Below the pieces are notes generated by a model, which worked only from the letters and a program-made list of their open reading frames with translations, ran no database searches and had not been told where the DNA came from. From Streptococcus sanguinis (GTDB lineage: Bacteria > Bacillota > Bacilli > Lactobacillales > Streptococcaceae), in assembly GCF_019929225.1 (NCBI RefSeq), contig NZ_JAHZPA010000001.1:142805-206804 (forward strand): a DNA stretch of 64,000 nt. The letters run 5' to 3'. Positions 51,679 through 60,240 of this stretch are shown piece by piece. A program made the position numbers and the translations under genes. The first letter of the stretch is position 1. The number at the start of each line of letters is the position of its first letter.

Positions 51679-52680
51679 ATGAAAGCAGCACTACATACAA
51701 AATACGATAAAAAGAACATCAACCTTACGATAACAGAAATAGCAAAGCCTATCATTACAGATAATCAAGTTTTGGTTAAGGTCACTGCAGCGGGAGTCAA
51801 TCCTTTGGACAATATGATTTCCCGAGGAGAAGTTAAGATGATTGTTCCTTACAAATTGCCGCAAACAGCTGGAAATGAAGTTGTTGGAGTTATTGAAGAA
51901 CTTGGAAGCCGTGTCAGCAACTTCAAACTTGGCGACCGTGTTTTTGCTCGCCTCCCACTTGATCATATCGGAGCTTTTGCGGAATATGTTGGTGTAGATA
52001 GTGAAGCCTTGGCAAAAGTTCCAGAATATTTGACAGACATAGAAGCCGCTGCGGTACCTTTGACAGCTTTGACTATTATGCAAGCTCTTGAGCTTATGGG
52101 AGCTCAAGCTGGTAAAACAATCTTCATCTCTGGAGGTACAGGTGGTGTTGGTGGCATGGCGATTCCTATTGCTAAAGCAAAAGGCTTGAAGGTCATCACG
52201 AATGGTGCTGCTGCTAACGCTGAGCGTGTCTTGAAACTGGGGGCAGATCGCTTTATTGATTACAAGACGGAGGATTATACAAAAACTGTCAGCGATGTGG
52301 ACTATGTTTTGGATACACTTGGTGGTTCTGAAACAGAGAAGCAAATGTCTATCATGAAAAAAGGTGGACACTTGGTTTCTCTTCGAGCGATGCCAAATGG
52401 TGCTTTTGCTAAACGTATGAACTTGCCAAAATGGAAACAAATCTTGCTAGGACTTGCTGGTCGTAAGTTTGATAAGATGGCTGAGAAGTATGGTGTTCAT
52501 TATCATTTTATCTTTGTTGAAAGTAATGGTGCTCAATTACAAGAAGTGGCAGATATTTTCAGTAAGCTTGAAATCAAACCATCTATTGATACAGTTTACT
52601 CGTTTGATGAGGTGAATGCTGCTCTCGACAAGGTTGCGAATGGACGTTCACGTGGGAAAACAGTTCTCAGCTTTGAATAA
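51679..52680 (+). CDS. NADPH-dependent quinone oxidoreductase-like enzyme (MDR family)
   Basis: A 333-residue medium-chain dehydrogenase/reductase with a GroES-like N-terminal domain (VKVTAAGVNPLDNMISRGE, AGNEVVGVIEELGSRVSNFKLGDRVFA) and a Rossmann domain (TIFISGGTGGVGGMAIPIAKAKGLKVIT, about residues 148-175). Zinc-binding residues of alcohol dehydrogenases are absent, so it fits the zeta-crystallin/QOR group that reduces quinones or unsaturated carbonyls. Together with the regulator and the hydrolase this looks like a small electrophile-response unit, by inference. The ribosome site AAAGAGA is moderate. Confidence 0.9.
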   Translation: MKAALHTKYDKKNINLTITEIAKPIITDNQVLVKVTAAGVNPLDNMISRGEVKMIVPYKLPQTAGNEVVGVIEELGSRVSNFKLGDRVFARLPLDHIGAFAEYVGVDSEALAKVPEYLTDIEAAAVPLTALTIMQALELMGAQAGKTIFISGGTGGVGGMAIPIAKAKGLKVITNGAAANAERVLKLGADRFIDYKTEDYTKTVSDVDYVLDTLGGSETEKQMSIMKKGGHLVSLRAMPNGAFAKRMNLPKWKQILLGLAGRKFDKMAEKYGVHYHFIFVESNGAQLQEVADIFSKLEIKPSIDTVYSFDEVNAALDKVANGRSRGKTVLSFE

Positions 52681-52694
52681 TTAGAAAGAAGTTT

Positions 52695-53531
52695 ATGTCT
52701 TACATTACAACAAAAAATCAATGCATCTCTGTTGCCGGCAATCAAATTGCCTATCGTGAACTTAGCAAGGGTAAGTCTGACTTTCCGCTTGTTATGTTAG
52801 TTCACTTGGCTGCGACCTTGGACAATTGGGATCCAAAACTTTTAGATTTGATTGCGAAAGAGCATCATGTCCTTGTCTTAGACCTACCAGGTGTTGGGGC
52901 AAGTCAGGGAAAAGTTGCAACGACTATCCCAGGCATGGCAGAGCAAACCATCGCCATTATAAGTGATTTAGGTTACAATCGTATCAACCTTTTAGGACTG
53001 TCTATGGGCGGTATGATTGCTCAAGAAATAGTTCGTATGGATTCTGATTTGGTTAATTGTCTTATTTTGGCAGGAACTGGTCCTCGAGGTGGATTTGAAA
53101 TGGATAAGGTTACCGGAAAAACATTCAAATATATGTTTAAAGCTGCCCTTGAGCGTATTGACCCAAAACGCTATATTTTTTACAATCATGATGAGCAAGG
53201 TAAAGTAGAGGCTTTGAAGGTTTTAGATCGTATGGGCGCGCGGACTGAGGAATTTAAGGACAAAGACATGAAAATTGCTGGTTTCTTAACGCAGCTCAAG
53301 GCAATCAAGGCTTGGGGACAAGCTCCACAAGACGATCTGAAATATATCACTCAACCAACCTTAATTGTGAATGGTGATAAGGATATGCAAGTCCCAACAG
53401 AAAATTCTTATGCTATGCATGAAAAGGTAGAAGGCAGCAAACTTCTTATCTATCCAAATGCTGGACATGGTTCCATTTTCCAATATGCGGATGAATTCTC
53501 AAAGGAATTGTTGAGGTTTTTGGCAGCATAA
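52695..53531 (+). CDS. Alpha/beta hydrolase
   Basis: A 278-residue alpha/beta hydrolase. Motifs are VMLVHLAATLDNWDPKLLDLIA (oxyanion segment), NLLGLSMGGMIAQEIV with the nucleophile Ser in GLSMGG (about residues 99-104), an acid in TLIVNGDKDMQVPTEN, and His in PNAGHGSIFQ (about residue 257). The cap spans about residues 130-190. The substrate is unknown; ester or lactone hydrolysis is typical. It starts 14 bases after the oxidoreductase stop and is the last gene of the cassette. The second copy of the smpB-end repeat lies 35 bases past its stop. Confidence 0.9.
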   Translation: MSYITTKNQCISVAGNQIAYRELSKGKSDFPLVMLVHLAATLDNWDPKLLDLIAKEHHVLVLDLPGVGASQGKVATTIPGMAEQTIAIISDLGYNRINLLGLSMGGMIAQEIVRMDSDLVNCLILAGTGPRGGFEMDKVTGKTFKYMFKAALERIDPKRYIFYNHDEQGKVEALKVLDRMGARTEEFKDKDMKIAGFLTQLKAIKAWGQAPQDDLKYITQPTLIVNGDKDMQVPTENSYAMHEKVEGSKLLIYPNAGHGSIFQYADEFSKELLRFLAA

Positions 53532-53566
53532 ATAGTCAAAATGCTAGGGTTAAAAAAGGACATAGC

Positions 53567-53608
53567 AACTTTCATACAAGATAAAAGACTGGGTGACCGG
53601 TCTTTTTT
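53567..53608 (+). repeat. Right copy of the 42-bp direct repeat (smpB-end duplicate)
   Basis: This copy matches 50974-51015 at 40 of 42 positions (differences at 53573 and 53583). It would encode NFHTR-stop, a remnant of the smpB C terminus, followed by the same terminator stem and a longer T-run. It also terminates transcription of the cassette. Confidence 0.85.
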
Positions 53609-53701
53609 TAGTTTTATCTTAGTGATTCTCATCTACAGTAGCCATCTTAAATTGTTCGTTGTCGAATTTACCAAACAGAAAAGTTCTGACTAATTTGCCA
53701 C

Positions 53702-53730
53702 TTGTCAAGTCTGTGCTTTTCGAGTATGAT
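53702..53730 (+). promoter_or_regulatory. Sigma-A promoter of tehB
   Basis: TTGTCA at 53702 and TATGAT at 53725 with a 17-bp spacer, 50 bases before the ATG at 53780. Confidence 0.78.
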
Positions 53731-53779
53731 AAAGACAGTTAAATTATTCGTAGCTTTGCTTTTAGAGAAAGGATTTTTT

Positions 53780-54643
53780 ATGACAGAAGAATTGCTAGCT
53801 TATAAACGTATGCCGCCGTGGACGGCCGAGACAATGCCAGAAGCGGTAAAGAGAAAGCACAATACCAAAGAGGGAACTTGGGGCAAAATCACTGTTCTCA
53901 AGGGACGACTTAAATTTATAGAGATGTCAGAGGAAGGTGAGGAGCTGGCTGAGCACATCTTTGAGGCTGGTCAGGACAATCCTTTTGCCCAGCCCCAAGC
54001 TTGGCATCGGGTCGAAGCCCTGACAGATGATTTGGAGTGGTATTTGGAGTTTTACTGTCGGCCTGAGGATTATTTTCCTAAGAAATACGGCAGCAATCCC
54101 GTTCACTCAGAGGTTTTGGAAGCTATGCAGACAGTCCAACCAGGACGGGCGCTTGATTTAGGCTGCGGTCAAGGTCGCAATACTCTCTTTCTGGCCAAGC
54201 AGGGTTTTGAAGTGACGGCTGTAGATAAGAATGAGCTGGCACTGGAGATCTTACGGAGCATTGTGGAGCAGGAGGATTTAGATCTGCTAGTGGGTAGCTA
54301 CGACATCAACTCAGCTAGTCTGACTCAGACTTATGATTTGATCGTTTCCACTGTTGTACTTATGTTCCTGCAGGCGGAGCGGATTCCGGATATTATCCGC
54401 AATATGCAAGAACATACAGCGCTTGGCGGCTACAATCTCATCGTCTGCGCTATGGATACAGAGGACTTTCCATGCTCTGTGCCCTTTCCTTTTACTTTTA
54501 AGGAAGGCGAGCTTGCCGATTATTACAAGGACTGGGAGTTAGTTAAGTACAATGAAAATCCTGGCCACCTCCATCGCCGGGATGAAAACGGCAATCGAAT
54601 TCAGCTGCGCTTTGCGACTATGCTGGCTAAAAAGGTTCAGTAA
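53780..54643 (+). CDS. tehB: TehB-like SAM-dependent methyltransferase
   Basis: The ATG at 53780 follows AGAAAGGA; the open frame upstream to 53702 overlaps the promoter and was not used. The 287-residue protein is the two-domain TehB: an N-terminal DUF1971-type cupin-like domain (about residues 1-90, YKRMPPWTAETMPEAVKRKHNTKEGTWGKITVLKG and FYCRPEDY) and a methyltransferase core with motif I ALDLGCGQGRNTLFLAKQG (about residues 128-146) and VTAVDKNE. TehB confers tellurite resistance in enterobacteria by methylation and may detoxify other oxyanions; the natural role in streptococci is uncertain. Single-gene unit. Confidence 0.9.
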   Translation: MTEELLAYKRMPPWTAETMPEAVKRKHNTKEGTWGKITVLKGRLKFIEMSEEGEELAEHIFEAGQDNPFAQPQAWHRVEALTDDLEWYLEFYCRPEDYFPKKYGSNPVHSEVLEAMQTVQPGRALDLGCGQGRNTLFLAKQGFEVTAVDKNELALEILRSIVEQEDLDLLVGSYDINSASLTQTYDLIVSTVVLMFLQAERIPDIIRNMQEHTALGGYNLIVCAMDTEDFPCSVPFPFTFKEGELADYYKDWELVKYNENPGHLHRRDENGNRIQLRFATMLAKKVQ

Positions 54644-55122
54644 AAGATGCTAGGACAGAACTAAATTTTTAAAAATTTAACTTAGCTCACTTATTTTGAG
54701 GTTCAGGTTTAAAAGGTCTGGGAGACAATTTAAATTGTCTCAGCCTCAATATTTTTTGAACATAATAAAGCTAGACTGAGGCATTTTTGTCTCAGTCTTT
54801 TTTATTTTGGTAAAAAACTTTAGAAATATTTTAGAATTTCTTGAGAAATATCTGAAGTTTGAAGGCTATACTAGAAAGTGCAAGGGGGAGAGAAAAGAGC
54901 TGGAAGCAACAGGACAGCTGGTAGAAAACTTTAGTTTTTCTTTAAGTGTGACTCTAGACCAGATCACTTTTAAAAGCAGACTGAATGACCTTATTTTCTC
55001 CTCTTGCGGCAATTTTTTCCAGACCTTCAGTTTTCTGTTGACGAGGAAAAAAGAATATGTTAAAGTAAATGAGTAAAATAAAAAAGTCAATTATATTTTA
55101 CTTAATATACAAGGAGGAACTC
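54644..55122 (+). other. 479-bp intergenic region with two successive hairpins
   Basis: No convincing gene is present. A perfect 20-bp palindrome lies at 54722-54741 (GAGACAATTT then its complement), and a terminator follows at 54773-54803 (AGACTGAG/CTCAGTCT with a 10-base loop, then T-run). An ORF-sized frame at 54807-55076 lacks a ribosome site and shows no recognisable family. The 3' end is an AT-rich promoter region for the protease gene, whose AAGGAGG is at 55111. Confidence 0.7.
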
Positions 55123-57138
55123 ATGAAGAAAAGAACAAAAATCATTCTAACTTCTACGTTGACTGTGACCGGCCTAATCTTAGCTGCCGGTGGCTACTGG
55201 GCTTATAAGACCTTTGTCCCTCAGGAGACACCGATCGATAAGAATGCCACAGTGAGGACCAATTACTATCAAGCCATCAATAAAAAATGGCTGGAAAAGG
55301 CAGAGATTCCTAGCGATCAGCCGTCTAACGGTGTGTTTTATGAGCTGAACGAGCAGGTCAAGGACAAGATGAAGGCGGATGTCAAAAATCTAGTCTCTGG
55401 TAAAGAAGAGTCAACGATTGAAGGCATGCCTGAGTTTATCAAATACTACCAGCAAGCGACGGACTTCAAGCAGCGGGAAAAGGATGGCCTAGCCCCTCTC
55501 AAGTCCTATCTCAAGGAAATTGAAGACTTGTCCGATCTAAAGGACCTAGCTAGCAAGGCTGTTGACTGGGAAAAGCGTGGTCTAGCTCTACCGTTTACTT
55601 TTGAAATTAGTTCTAACCTAGAAAATACCAATCAGAAACAAGTGAATCTGTCCAGTCCAAGTCTTATGCTGCCGGATAAGAGCTATTATGAAGATGAAGG
55701 TGCTAAGAAAAGGATGATGGATCCGCTGGAAAAAGCATTCAAAGAAGCCTTTCAAAAGCTAGGCTATAGTGAAAAAGAGAGCGAAAAGATTGTCAAAGAA
55801 GCTTTAGAATTTGATGGAGAACTGGCCAAGTATGCCCAAAGTAATGAAGAAACTTCGGAAATTAAAAATCTTCACCATCCTAAGACGGCAGAAGACATCA
55901 ATGCCTACTCTGATACCTTTAAGTTTCACGATATTATCAATGACTATCTAGGCCAGGAATCTGGTGATGTCAATGTACCTAACCCTAAGTATTATGAAAA
56001 TTTTGCCAAGGTAGTTAATGACAAGAACTTTGGCAAGCTCAAATCTTGGATGCTTGTGAAGCAGGCGGCATCAGCATCTAGTTTTCTAACCGATGACTAT
56101 CGGCTGATTTTTGCAGAGTACCAAAAATCCTTGCAAGGTACTAAGGAAGCAACTTCAAAAGAAGATGCAGCATACAATCTTACAACAGGAACTTTTTCAG
56201 ATGTCTTTAGTCTTTACTACGGTCGCAAATATTTCGGTGAGGAAGCCAAGCAAGAAGTGACCCAAATGGTCAAGGATATCAAGGAAGTTTATCGGGAACG
56301 CATGCTGAAAAACGAATGGCTGTCAGAAGAAACCAAGCAGAAGGCAGTCAAGAAGCTGGATACTATGAAACTCTATATCGGCTATCCTGAAAAAGTTCGC
56401 GAAGTGACTAAGACTTTGAAAGTAGACGATAAGAAATCCTTCTTTGAGAATGCAATTGCTTTGAGTCAGGCAAAACATCAATATGATGTTGAACACTTCT
56501 CTGAGCCAGTAGACAAGGACGAGTGGCTGATGCCTTCCTACGATATCAACGCTTACTACTCACAGGAAAATAACAGTATCAACTTCCCAGCCGCAATCCT
56601 GCAGAATCCATTCTTTGATGTTAAGCAAGAGATGGAAAAGAACTACGGCGGTATCGGTATGGTTATTGGTCACGAGATTACTCACGCCTTCGACTCAAAC
56701 GGTGCAAACTTTGATGAAGAGGGGAATTTGAACAATTGGTGGACAGAAGCAGATAAGAAAGCTTTTGACAAGAAAATTGAAGCTGTTACCAAGCAGTGGG
56801 ATGGTATTGAAATCTACGGCGGCAAGGTCAACGGCAAGCTTACGGTAACAGAAAATGTAGCCGATGCAGGTGGACTTTCAGCTACTCTAGAAGTCGTTAA
56901 AAAGAAATATCCAGATGCAGACTTGAAGAATTACTTTGAAAACTATGCCAATATCTGGAGAAGCAAGGCCAGTCTGCAATTTAATCAACTTCTCTTGAAG
57001 GTAGATGTCCATGCTCCGTCCGAACTGCGGGTCAACCAGCAACTCAAAAATGTAGAGGCCTTCTATGAAACCTATCCAGAAATTAAAGAAGGTGATGCCA
57101 TGTATCTGGCTCCAGATAAGCGGGTCAGCGTATGGTAA
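55123..57138 (+). CDS. pepO: M13-family endopeptidase (PepO-like) with N-terminal membrane anchor
   Basis: The ATG at 55123 after AAGGAGG starts MKKRTKIILTSTLTVTGLILAAGGYWAYKTF, a signal anchor or uncleaved signal not found in the cytosolic-type PepO. The earlier start at 55069 lacks a site. The 671-residue metallopeptidase has HEITHAF (His517, Glu518, His521) and ENVADAGG (Glu577) as zinc ligands and catalytic groups, and the C-terminal conserved NQQLKNVEAFYETY. Relatives degrade peptides of about 5-30 residues, and pneumococcal PepO also binds plasminogen and fibronectin. The anchor suggests an outside location. Confidence 0.9.
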   Translation: MKKRTKIILTSTLTVTGLILAAGGYWAYKTFVPQETPIDKNATVRTNYYQAINKKWLEKAEIPSDQPSNGVFYELNEQVKDKMKADVKNLVSGKEESTIEGMPEFIKYYQQATDFKQREKDGLAPLKSYLKEIEDLSDLKDLASKAVDWEKRGLALPFTFEISSNLENTNQKQVNLSSPSLMLPDKSYYEDEGAKKRMMDPLEKAFKEAFQKLGYSEKESEKIVKEALEFDGELAKYAQSNEETSEIKNLHHPKTAEDINAYSDTFKFHDIINDYLGQESGDVNVPNPKYYENFAKVVNDKNFGKLKSWMLVKQAASASSFLTDDYRLIFAEYQKSLQGTKEATSKEDAAYNLTTGTFSDVFSLYYGRKYFGEEAKQEVTQMVKDIKEVYRERMLKNEWLSEETKQKAVKKLDTMKLYIGYPEKVREVTKTLKVDDKKSFFENAIALSQAKHQYDVEHFSEPVDKDEWLMPSYDINAYYSQENNSINFPAAILQNPFFDVKQEMEKNYGGIGMVIGHEITHAFDSNGANFDEEGNLNNWWTEADKKAFDKKIEAVTKQWDGIEIYGGKVNGKLTVTENVADAGGLSATLEVVKKKYPDADLKNYFENYANIWRSKASLQFNQLLLKVDVHAPSELRVNQQLKNVEAFYETYPEIKEGDAMYLAPDKRVSVW

Positions 57139-57447
57139 GATTGCTTGTCTAGAGAAGACGGTAAATATGAAGCACAACCAGTTTGGAAATAGGAGAGAAG
57201 TTTGTTCTTTTTCTCCTATCCATTCTTTCCTGCGACACTTGCGCGGCTGCGGGTTGTGCCTCCGCAGCCACGTATCTTTAAAGTCAGATTTTATCTGGCT
57301 TTTTTCTATTTTGAAATGAATTATTTATCTAGTAAATCTTACACGTCAAAAAAAATGAAATCGCTTGCAAAACCTGGTATAAAAGGCTATACTGAATATA
57401 GTATTTAATTTTGTAATTTTTTACAAAAAAACAAAGGAGATATTTTT
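57139..57447 (+). other. 309-bp intergenic region with three hairpins and the dipeptidase promoter
   Basis: Three stem-loops follow pepO: 57189-57219 (ATAGGAGA/TCTCCTAT), a GC-rich hairpin at 57245-57269 (GGCTGCGG/CCGCAGCC), and a true terminator at 57281-57305 (AAGTCAGAT/ATCTGGCTT, then TTTTT). The promoter of the next gene is at 57365. No gene is supported in this gap. Confidence 0.75.
57365..57393 (+). promoter_or_regulatory. Sigma-A promoter of the C69 dipeptidase
   Basis: TTGCAA at 57365 and TATACT at 57388, spacer 17 bp, 55 bases before the ATG. Confidence 0.75.
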
Positions 57448-59499
57448 ATGAAAAAAATATTGTTTCGTTCCTTGTTAGCTCTTTCGGCCATTTTTCTCTT
57501 TCCTTTCCAAGTGGTCGAAGCCTGCACAGGATTTATCGTCGGGAAAGACCTGACTGCAGACGGCACGACGCTTTACGGTCGGACGGAGGACTTGGAGCCC
57601 AATCATAATAAGGTCTTTCTGGTTCATCCGAGAAAGACCAATGCGAGTGGTGCTAAGCTGGTCGATGAAACCAACGGCTTTGAATGGACCCTGCCGGCAG
57701 AAAGCTACAAGTATACCTCGGTATCAGATGTGACCCCATCCCAAGGTATTTTTGACGAGGTTGGCTTCAATGAGTACGGAGTTTCCATTTCTGCGACTGT
57801 TTCTGCCAAGGCTAATGATGCCATTCAAAAGGTGGACCCTTATGTAGAAAATGGCTTGGCAGAGTCTATCTTGACAACCGTCGTTCTGCCTCATGTTCAG
57901 ACTGCCCGTCAGGGTGTGGAGCTGATGGCACAGATCGTCAGAGAGCAGGGAGCAGCAGAGGGGAATATTATCACCATTGCTGACAAGACCGGTGTCTGGT
58001 ATATGGAAATCCTATCTGGTCACCAATATGTTGCTATTAAATTCCCAGATGATAAGTATGCTGTCTTTCCTAATACTTTCTTCTTGGGTAGTGTTGACTT
58101 TGATGATACAGAAAATGTCATTGCCTCAAAGGGTGTTCAGGATGTAGCCAAGCAAGCTAATTCTTATAAAGAAATTGACGGCAAATTCCATATTTCTCAG
58201 TCCTACAATCCACCGATGGCAGAGGCAGATCGTTCACGTGCCTGGGCAGGTATCACCAGTCTAGATCCAAATGCGACCGTGTCTTATAATGACTCTTACT
58301 TTGATCTCATGCACTCCACAGACAGAAAGATTAGTGTAGCAGATGTCATGGCTATGCAGCGCAATCGCTTTGAGGGTACTCAGTTCAAACCGCTGGACCA
58401 AATGGAGCTAGATGGTAAGGGGCTGCCACAACGCGGTACGACAGACCCTGTTTACAAATATCCGCTGGGCAATCCAAATGTTATGGAAGCTCATATCTTC
58501 CAGCTCAAAGACGGCGTTCCAGCCAATATGGGCGGTGGTACTATGTGGCTGGCGGTAGGCAGCCCTCGCTTTTCACCTTACCTGCCTTATAATGGCAATA
58601 TCACAGATACTTACGATGCTTATAAGGTAAACACAACTAGCTACAGTCCAGGCTCTTGGTACTGGGTAGCATCTCATATCTACGATATGGCGGCCAAGCA
58701 TCAGGACCTCTTTGGCGGTTCTGTCCAAGACAAGTGGAAGGCCTTGGAAGCCCGCTTTATTGAGGAGCAAAATGCTCTAGATGCAGCCAATGCAGCTCTG
58801 CCAGACTCTTCGGCCAAAGTCACAGAGGAAACACAGGCTCGAGCAGCGCAAGTCTTTAAGGAAATGAAAGAGCTAGAAGCTGAAATGGAAGCTAAAATCA
58901 AGGAAGCAGCAAACCCCACTCCTTCCAGCTCCAGCAAAGACTCTAGCAGCGCTTCATCAACTCAAAGCTCGTCAAGTTCTTCCTCTTCGGCAACTTCTAG
59001 CAGTTCTGATACACGGACGGAAGTCAATGTAGAAGAGGACAGCTTGGTAGATGCCGCAACTGGCATTCGCTTGAAAAATGCTGACTTGGTCAAGGCCGGT
59101 CATCAGCTGTCAGTGAAAAAACTGGAAAGCAAGATTCAGCCGACAGATACCTATGACATTAGCTTGACCAATCCGAATGGTCAGCCGGTGCATCAGGTCA
59201 GTCCAACTCTTGTGACGATCCCAGTCCGCAAAGATCTGCCAGTAGATGCAGTCTATGCTCTGGATGAAAATGGCAAGCAGGTTGAGAAATTTGATGTAAC
59301 AGTTAATCAAAATCAGACTATCAGCTTCACGACCAATCATTTCTCTGTTTACCAAGTGCAGTATCGAAATGAGCAGTCCGTCAAGGCCAAGAAAAAAGAC
59401 CTGCCATCAACAGGTGAGCAAGTCACCATCATGGGCCTTGCAGGCTTGATTATCCTAGCAGGAGTCTTCTTCCTTTTGAAGAAAACAAAGAAAAACTAA
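57448..59499 (+). CDS. Cell-wall-anchored C69-family dipeptidase (LPXTG)
   Basis: A 683-residue surface enzyme. The signal peptide ends just before CTGFIVGKD, so the mature protein would start at Cys26, the N-terminal nucleophile of C69 (PepD/dipeptidase A) peptidases. The catalytic domain runs to about residue 480 (TLYGRTEDLEPNHNKVF, DEVGFNEYGVSISATVS). A Ser-rich linker (SSSSKDSSSASSTQSSSSS, about residues 493-520), a beta domain, LPSTG (residue 652), span and KKTKKN follow. It probably trims dipeptides at the wall. The ribosome site is AAAGGAG. A terminator follows at 59514. Confidence 0.92.
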   Translation: MKKILFRSLLALSAIFLFPFQVVEACTGFIVGKDLTADGTTLYGRTEDLEPNHNKVFLVHPRKTNASGAKLVDETNGFEWTLPAESYKYTSVSDVTPSQGIFDEVGFNEYGVSISATVSAKANDAIQKVDPYVENGLAESILTTVVLPHVQTARQGVELMAQIVREQGAAEGNIITIADKTGVWYMEILSGHQYVAIKFPDDKYAVFPNTFFLGSVDFDDTENVIASKGVQDVAKQANSYKEIDGKFHISQSYNPPMAEADRSRAWAGITSLDPNATVSYNDSYFDLMHSTDRKISVADVMAMQRNRFEGTQFKPLDQMELDGKGLPQRGTTDPVYKYPLGNPNVMEAHIFQLKDGVPANMGGGTMWLAVGSPRFSPYLPYNGNITDTYDAYKVNTTSYSPGSWYWVASHIYDMAAKHQDLFGGSVQDKWKALEARFIEEQNALDAANAALPDSSAKVTEETQARAAQVFKEMKELEAEMEAKIKEAANPTPSSSSKDSSSASSTQSSSSSSSSATSSSSDTRTEVNVEEDSLVDAATGIRLKNADLVKAGHQLSVKKLESKIQPTDTYDISLTNPNGQPVHQVSPTLVTIPVRKDLPVDAVYALDENGKQVEKFDVTVNQNQTISFTTNHFSVYQVQYRNEQSVKAKKKDLPSTGEQVTIMGLAGLIILAGVFFLLKKTKKN

Positions 59500-59513
59500 T
59501 CTAAAATAAAAAG

Positions 59514-59541
59514 AAGGCCGAGCAAAATGTTCGGCTTTTCT
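59514..59541 (+). terminator. Rho-independent terminator of the C69 dipeptidase gene
   Basis: AGGCCGA/TCGGCTT-type stem (59515-59521 with 59531-59537) around a 9-base loop, then TTTTC. Confidence 0.82.
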
Positions 59542-59589
59542 TAGTGGAAGAAACGACTTTTGTCTAGGCTAGCCTTCAAACTAGAGCCC

Positions 59590-60150
59590 TTATCTCAAAT
59601 AATCATAGTTATAAGTAGTCAAAATTATGTCAGTGAGTTCTTCAGGTTCTTCTTGAGCTCCGCCGGCTATCCAAAGAGAAATAATCCCCTCAACACTGGA
59701 TAGGAAGATTTCTAGGGCGTATTTCTGAGGGATATGGAAGTTCTCTTCTAAAAAACGCTGGGTAGCAGCCTTTTGCTTATCACTCAGAATGATACTGGTT
59801 ATGTACTCCCGAATAGCTTCCCGAAAGTCAATATAATGGCTTCTGGTCAGGGCATTGATAAGACGTTCATTAGCTCGCAGTATATGAAATTTTGCTATCA
59901 TTAACTTTTTAGGATATTCGTTCTCTGCTTCAAACAAGCTATAACTAGAAAGTTGGGAAATAATTTCTTTTTTGAGACTATCAACCATCTGATACTTATC
60001 TTGGTAGTGGAGGTAGAAGGTGCCGCGGTTAATCCCAGCCCGCTTGCAGAGTTTGCTGATGGAGATAGTATCAAACCTTTCCTCTGATAGCAGCTGAATC
60101 AAGGCTTCCTTGATGTCTTCCTTAGTGCTGGTTTTTCTTTTCTGGATCAT
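59590..60150 (-). CDS. TetR/AcrR-family regulator
   Basis: A 186-residue repressor type. The N-terminal helix-turn-helix is TKEDIKEALIQLLSEERFDTISISKLCKRAGINRGTFYLHYQDKYQMVDSL (about residues 9-59), with the recognition helix in INRGTFYLHY. The C-terminal ligand domain is hydrophobic and helical (TetR_C-type), without a clear ligand. It is transcribed away from the ABC exporter genes at 60294, and two identical-type palindromes lie in the intergenic region; it most likely represses both itself and the exporter. Confidence 0.9.
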   Translation of the reverse strand: MIQKRKTSTKEDIKEALIQLLSEERFDTISISKLCKRAGINRGTFYLHYQDKYQMVDSLKKEIISQLSSYSLFEAENEYPKKLMIAKFHILRANERLINALTRSHYIDFREAIREYITSIILSDKQKAATQRFLEENFHIPQKYALEIFLSSVEGIISLWIAGGAQEEPEELTDIILTTYNYDYLR

Positions 60151-60171
60151 TTTTTCTTCCCTTTTTGCTTA

Positions 60172-60190
60172 AATCAACACTTTGTTGATT
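60172..60190. promoter_or_regulatory. TetR-type operator, copy 1
   Basis: AATCAACA-CTT-TGTTGATT, a perfect 8-3-8 palindrome. It lies next to the regulator start codon on the minus strand, centre 69 bp from copy 2. Confidence 0.82.
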
Positions 60191-60198
60191 TTTGATTA

Positions 60199-60227
60199 TT
60201 GCTTTTTATCTAAGCTCATTATATAAT
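60199..60227 (+). promoter_or_regulatory. Promoter of the ABC exporter, overlapping a divergent promoter
   Basis: TTGCTT at 60199 and TATAAT at 60222, 17-bp spacer. On the minus strand, the complement of ATTATA at 60218 gives TATAAT, and TTGATT at 60241-60246 gives the -35, so the two promoters share the -10 area. Confidence 0.72.
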
Positions 60228-60240
60228 ATCTGTGATTTAG

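Noticed and set aside
50974..53608. A composite transposon or IS pair around the Rrf2 cassette
   Set aside because: No transposase and no terminal inverted repeats; the 42-bp direct repeats match smpB instead.
54807..55076. 89-residue frame after tehB
   Set aside because: No ribosome site, no family, and it overlaps a terminator tail and a promoter region.
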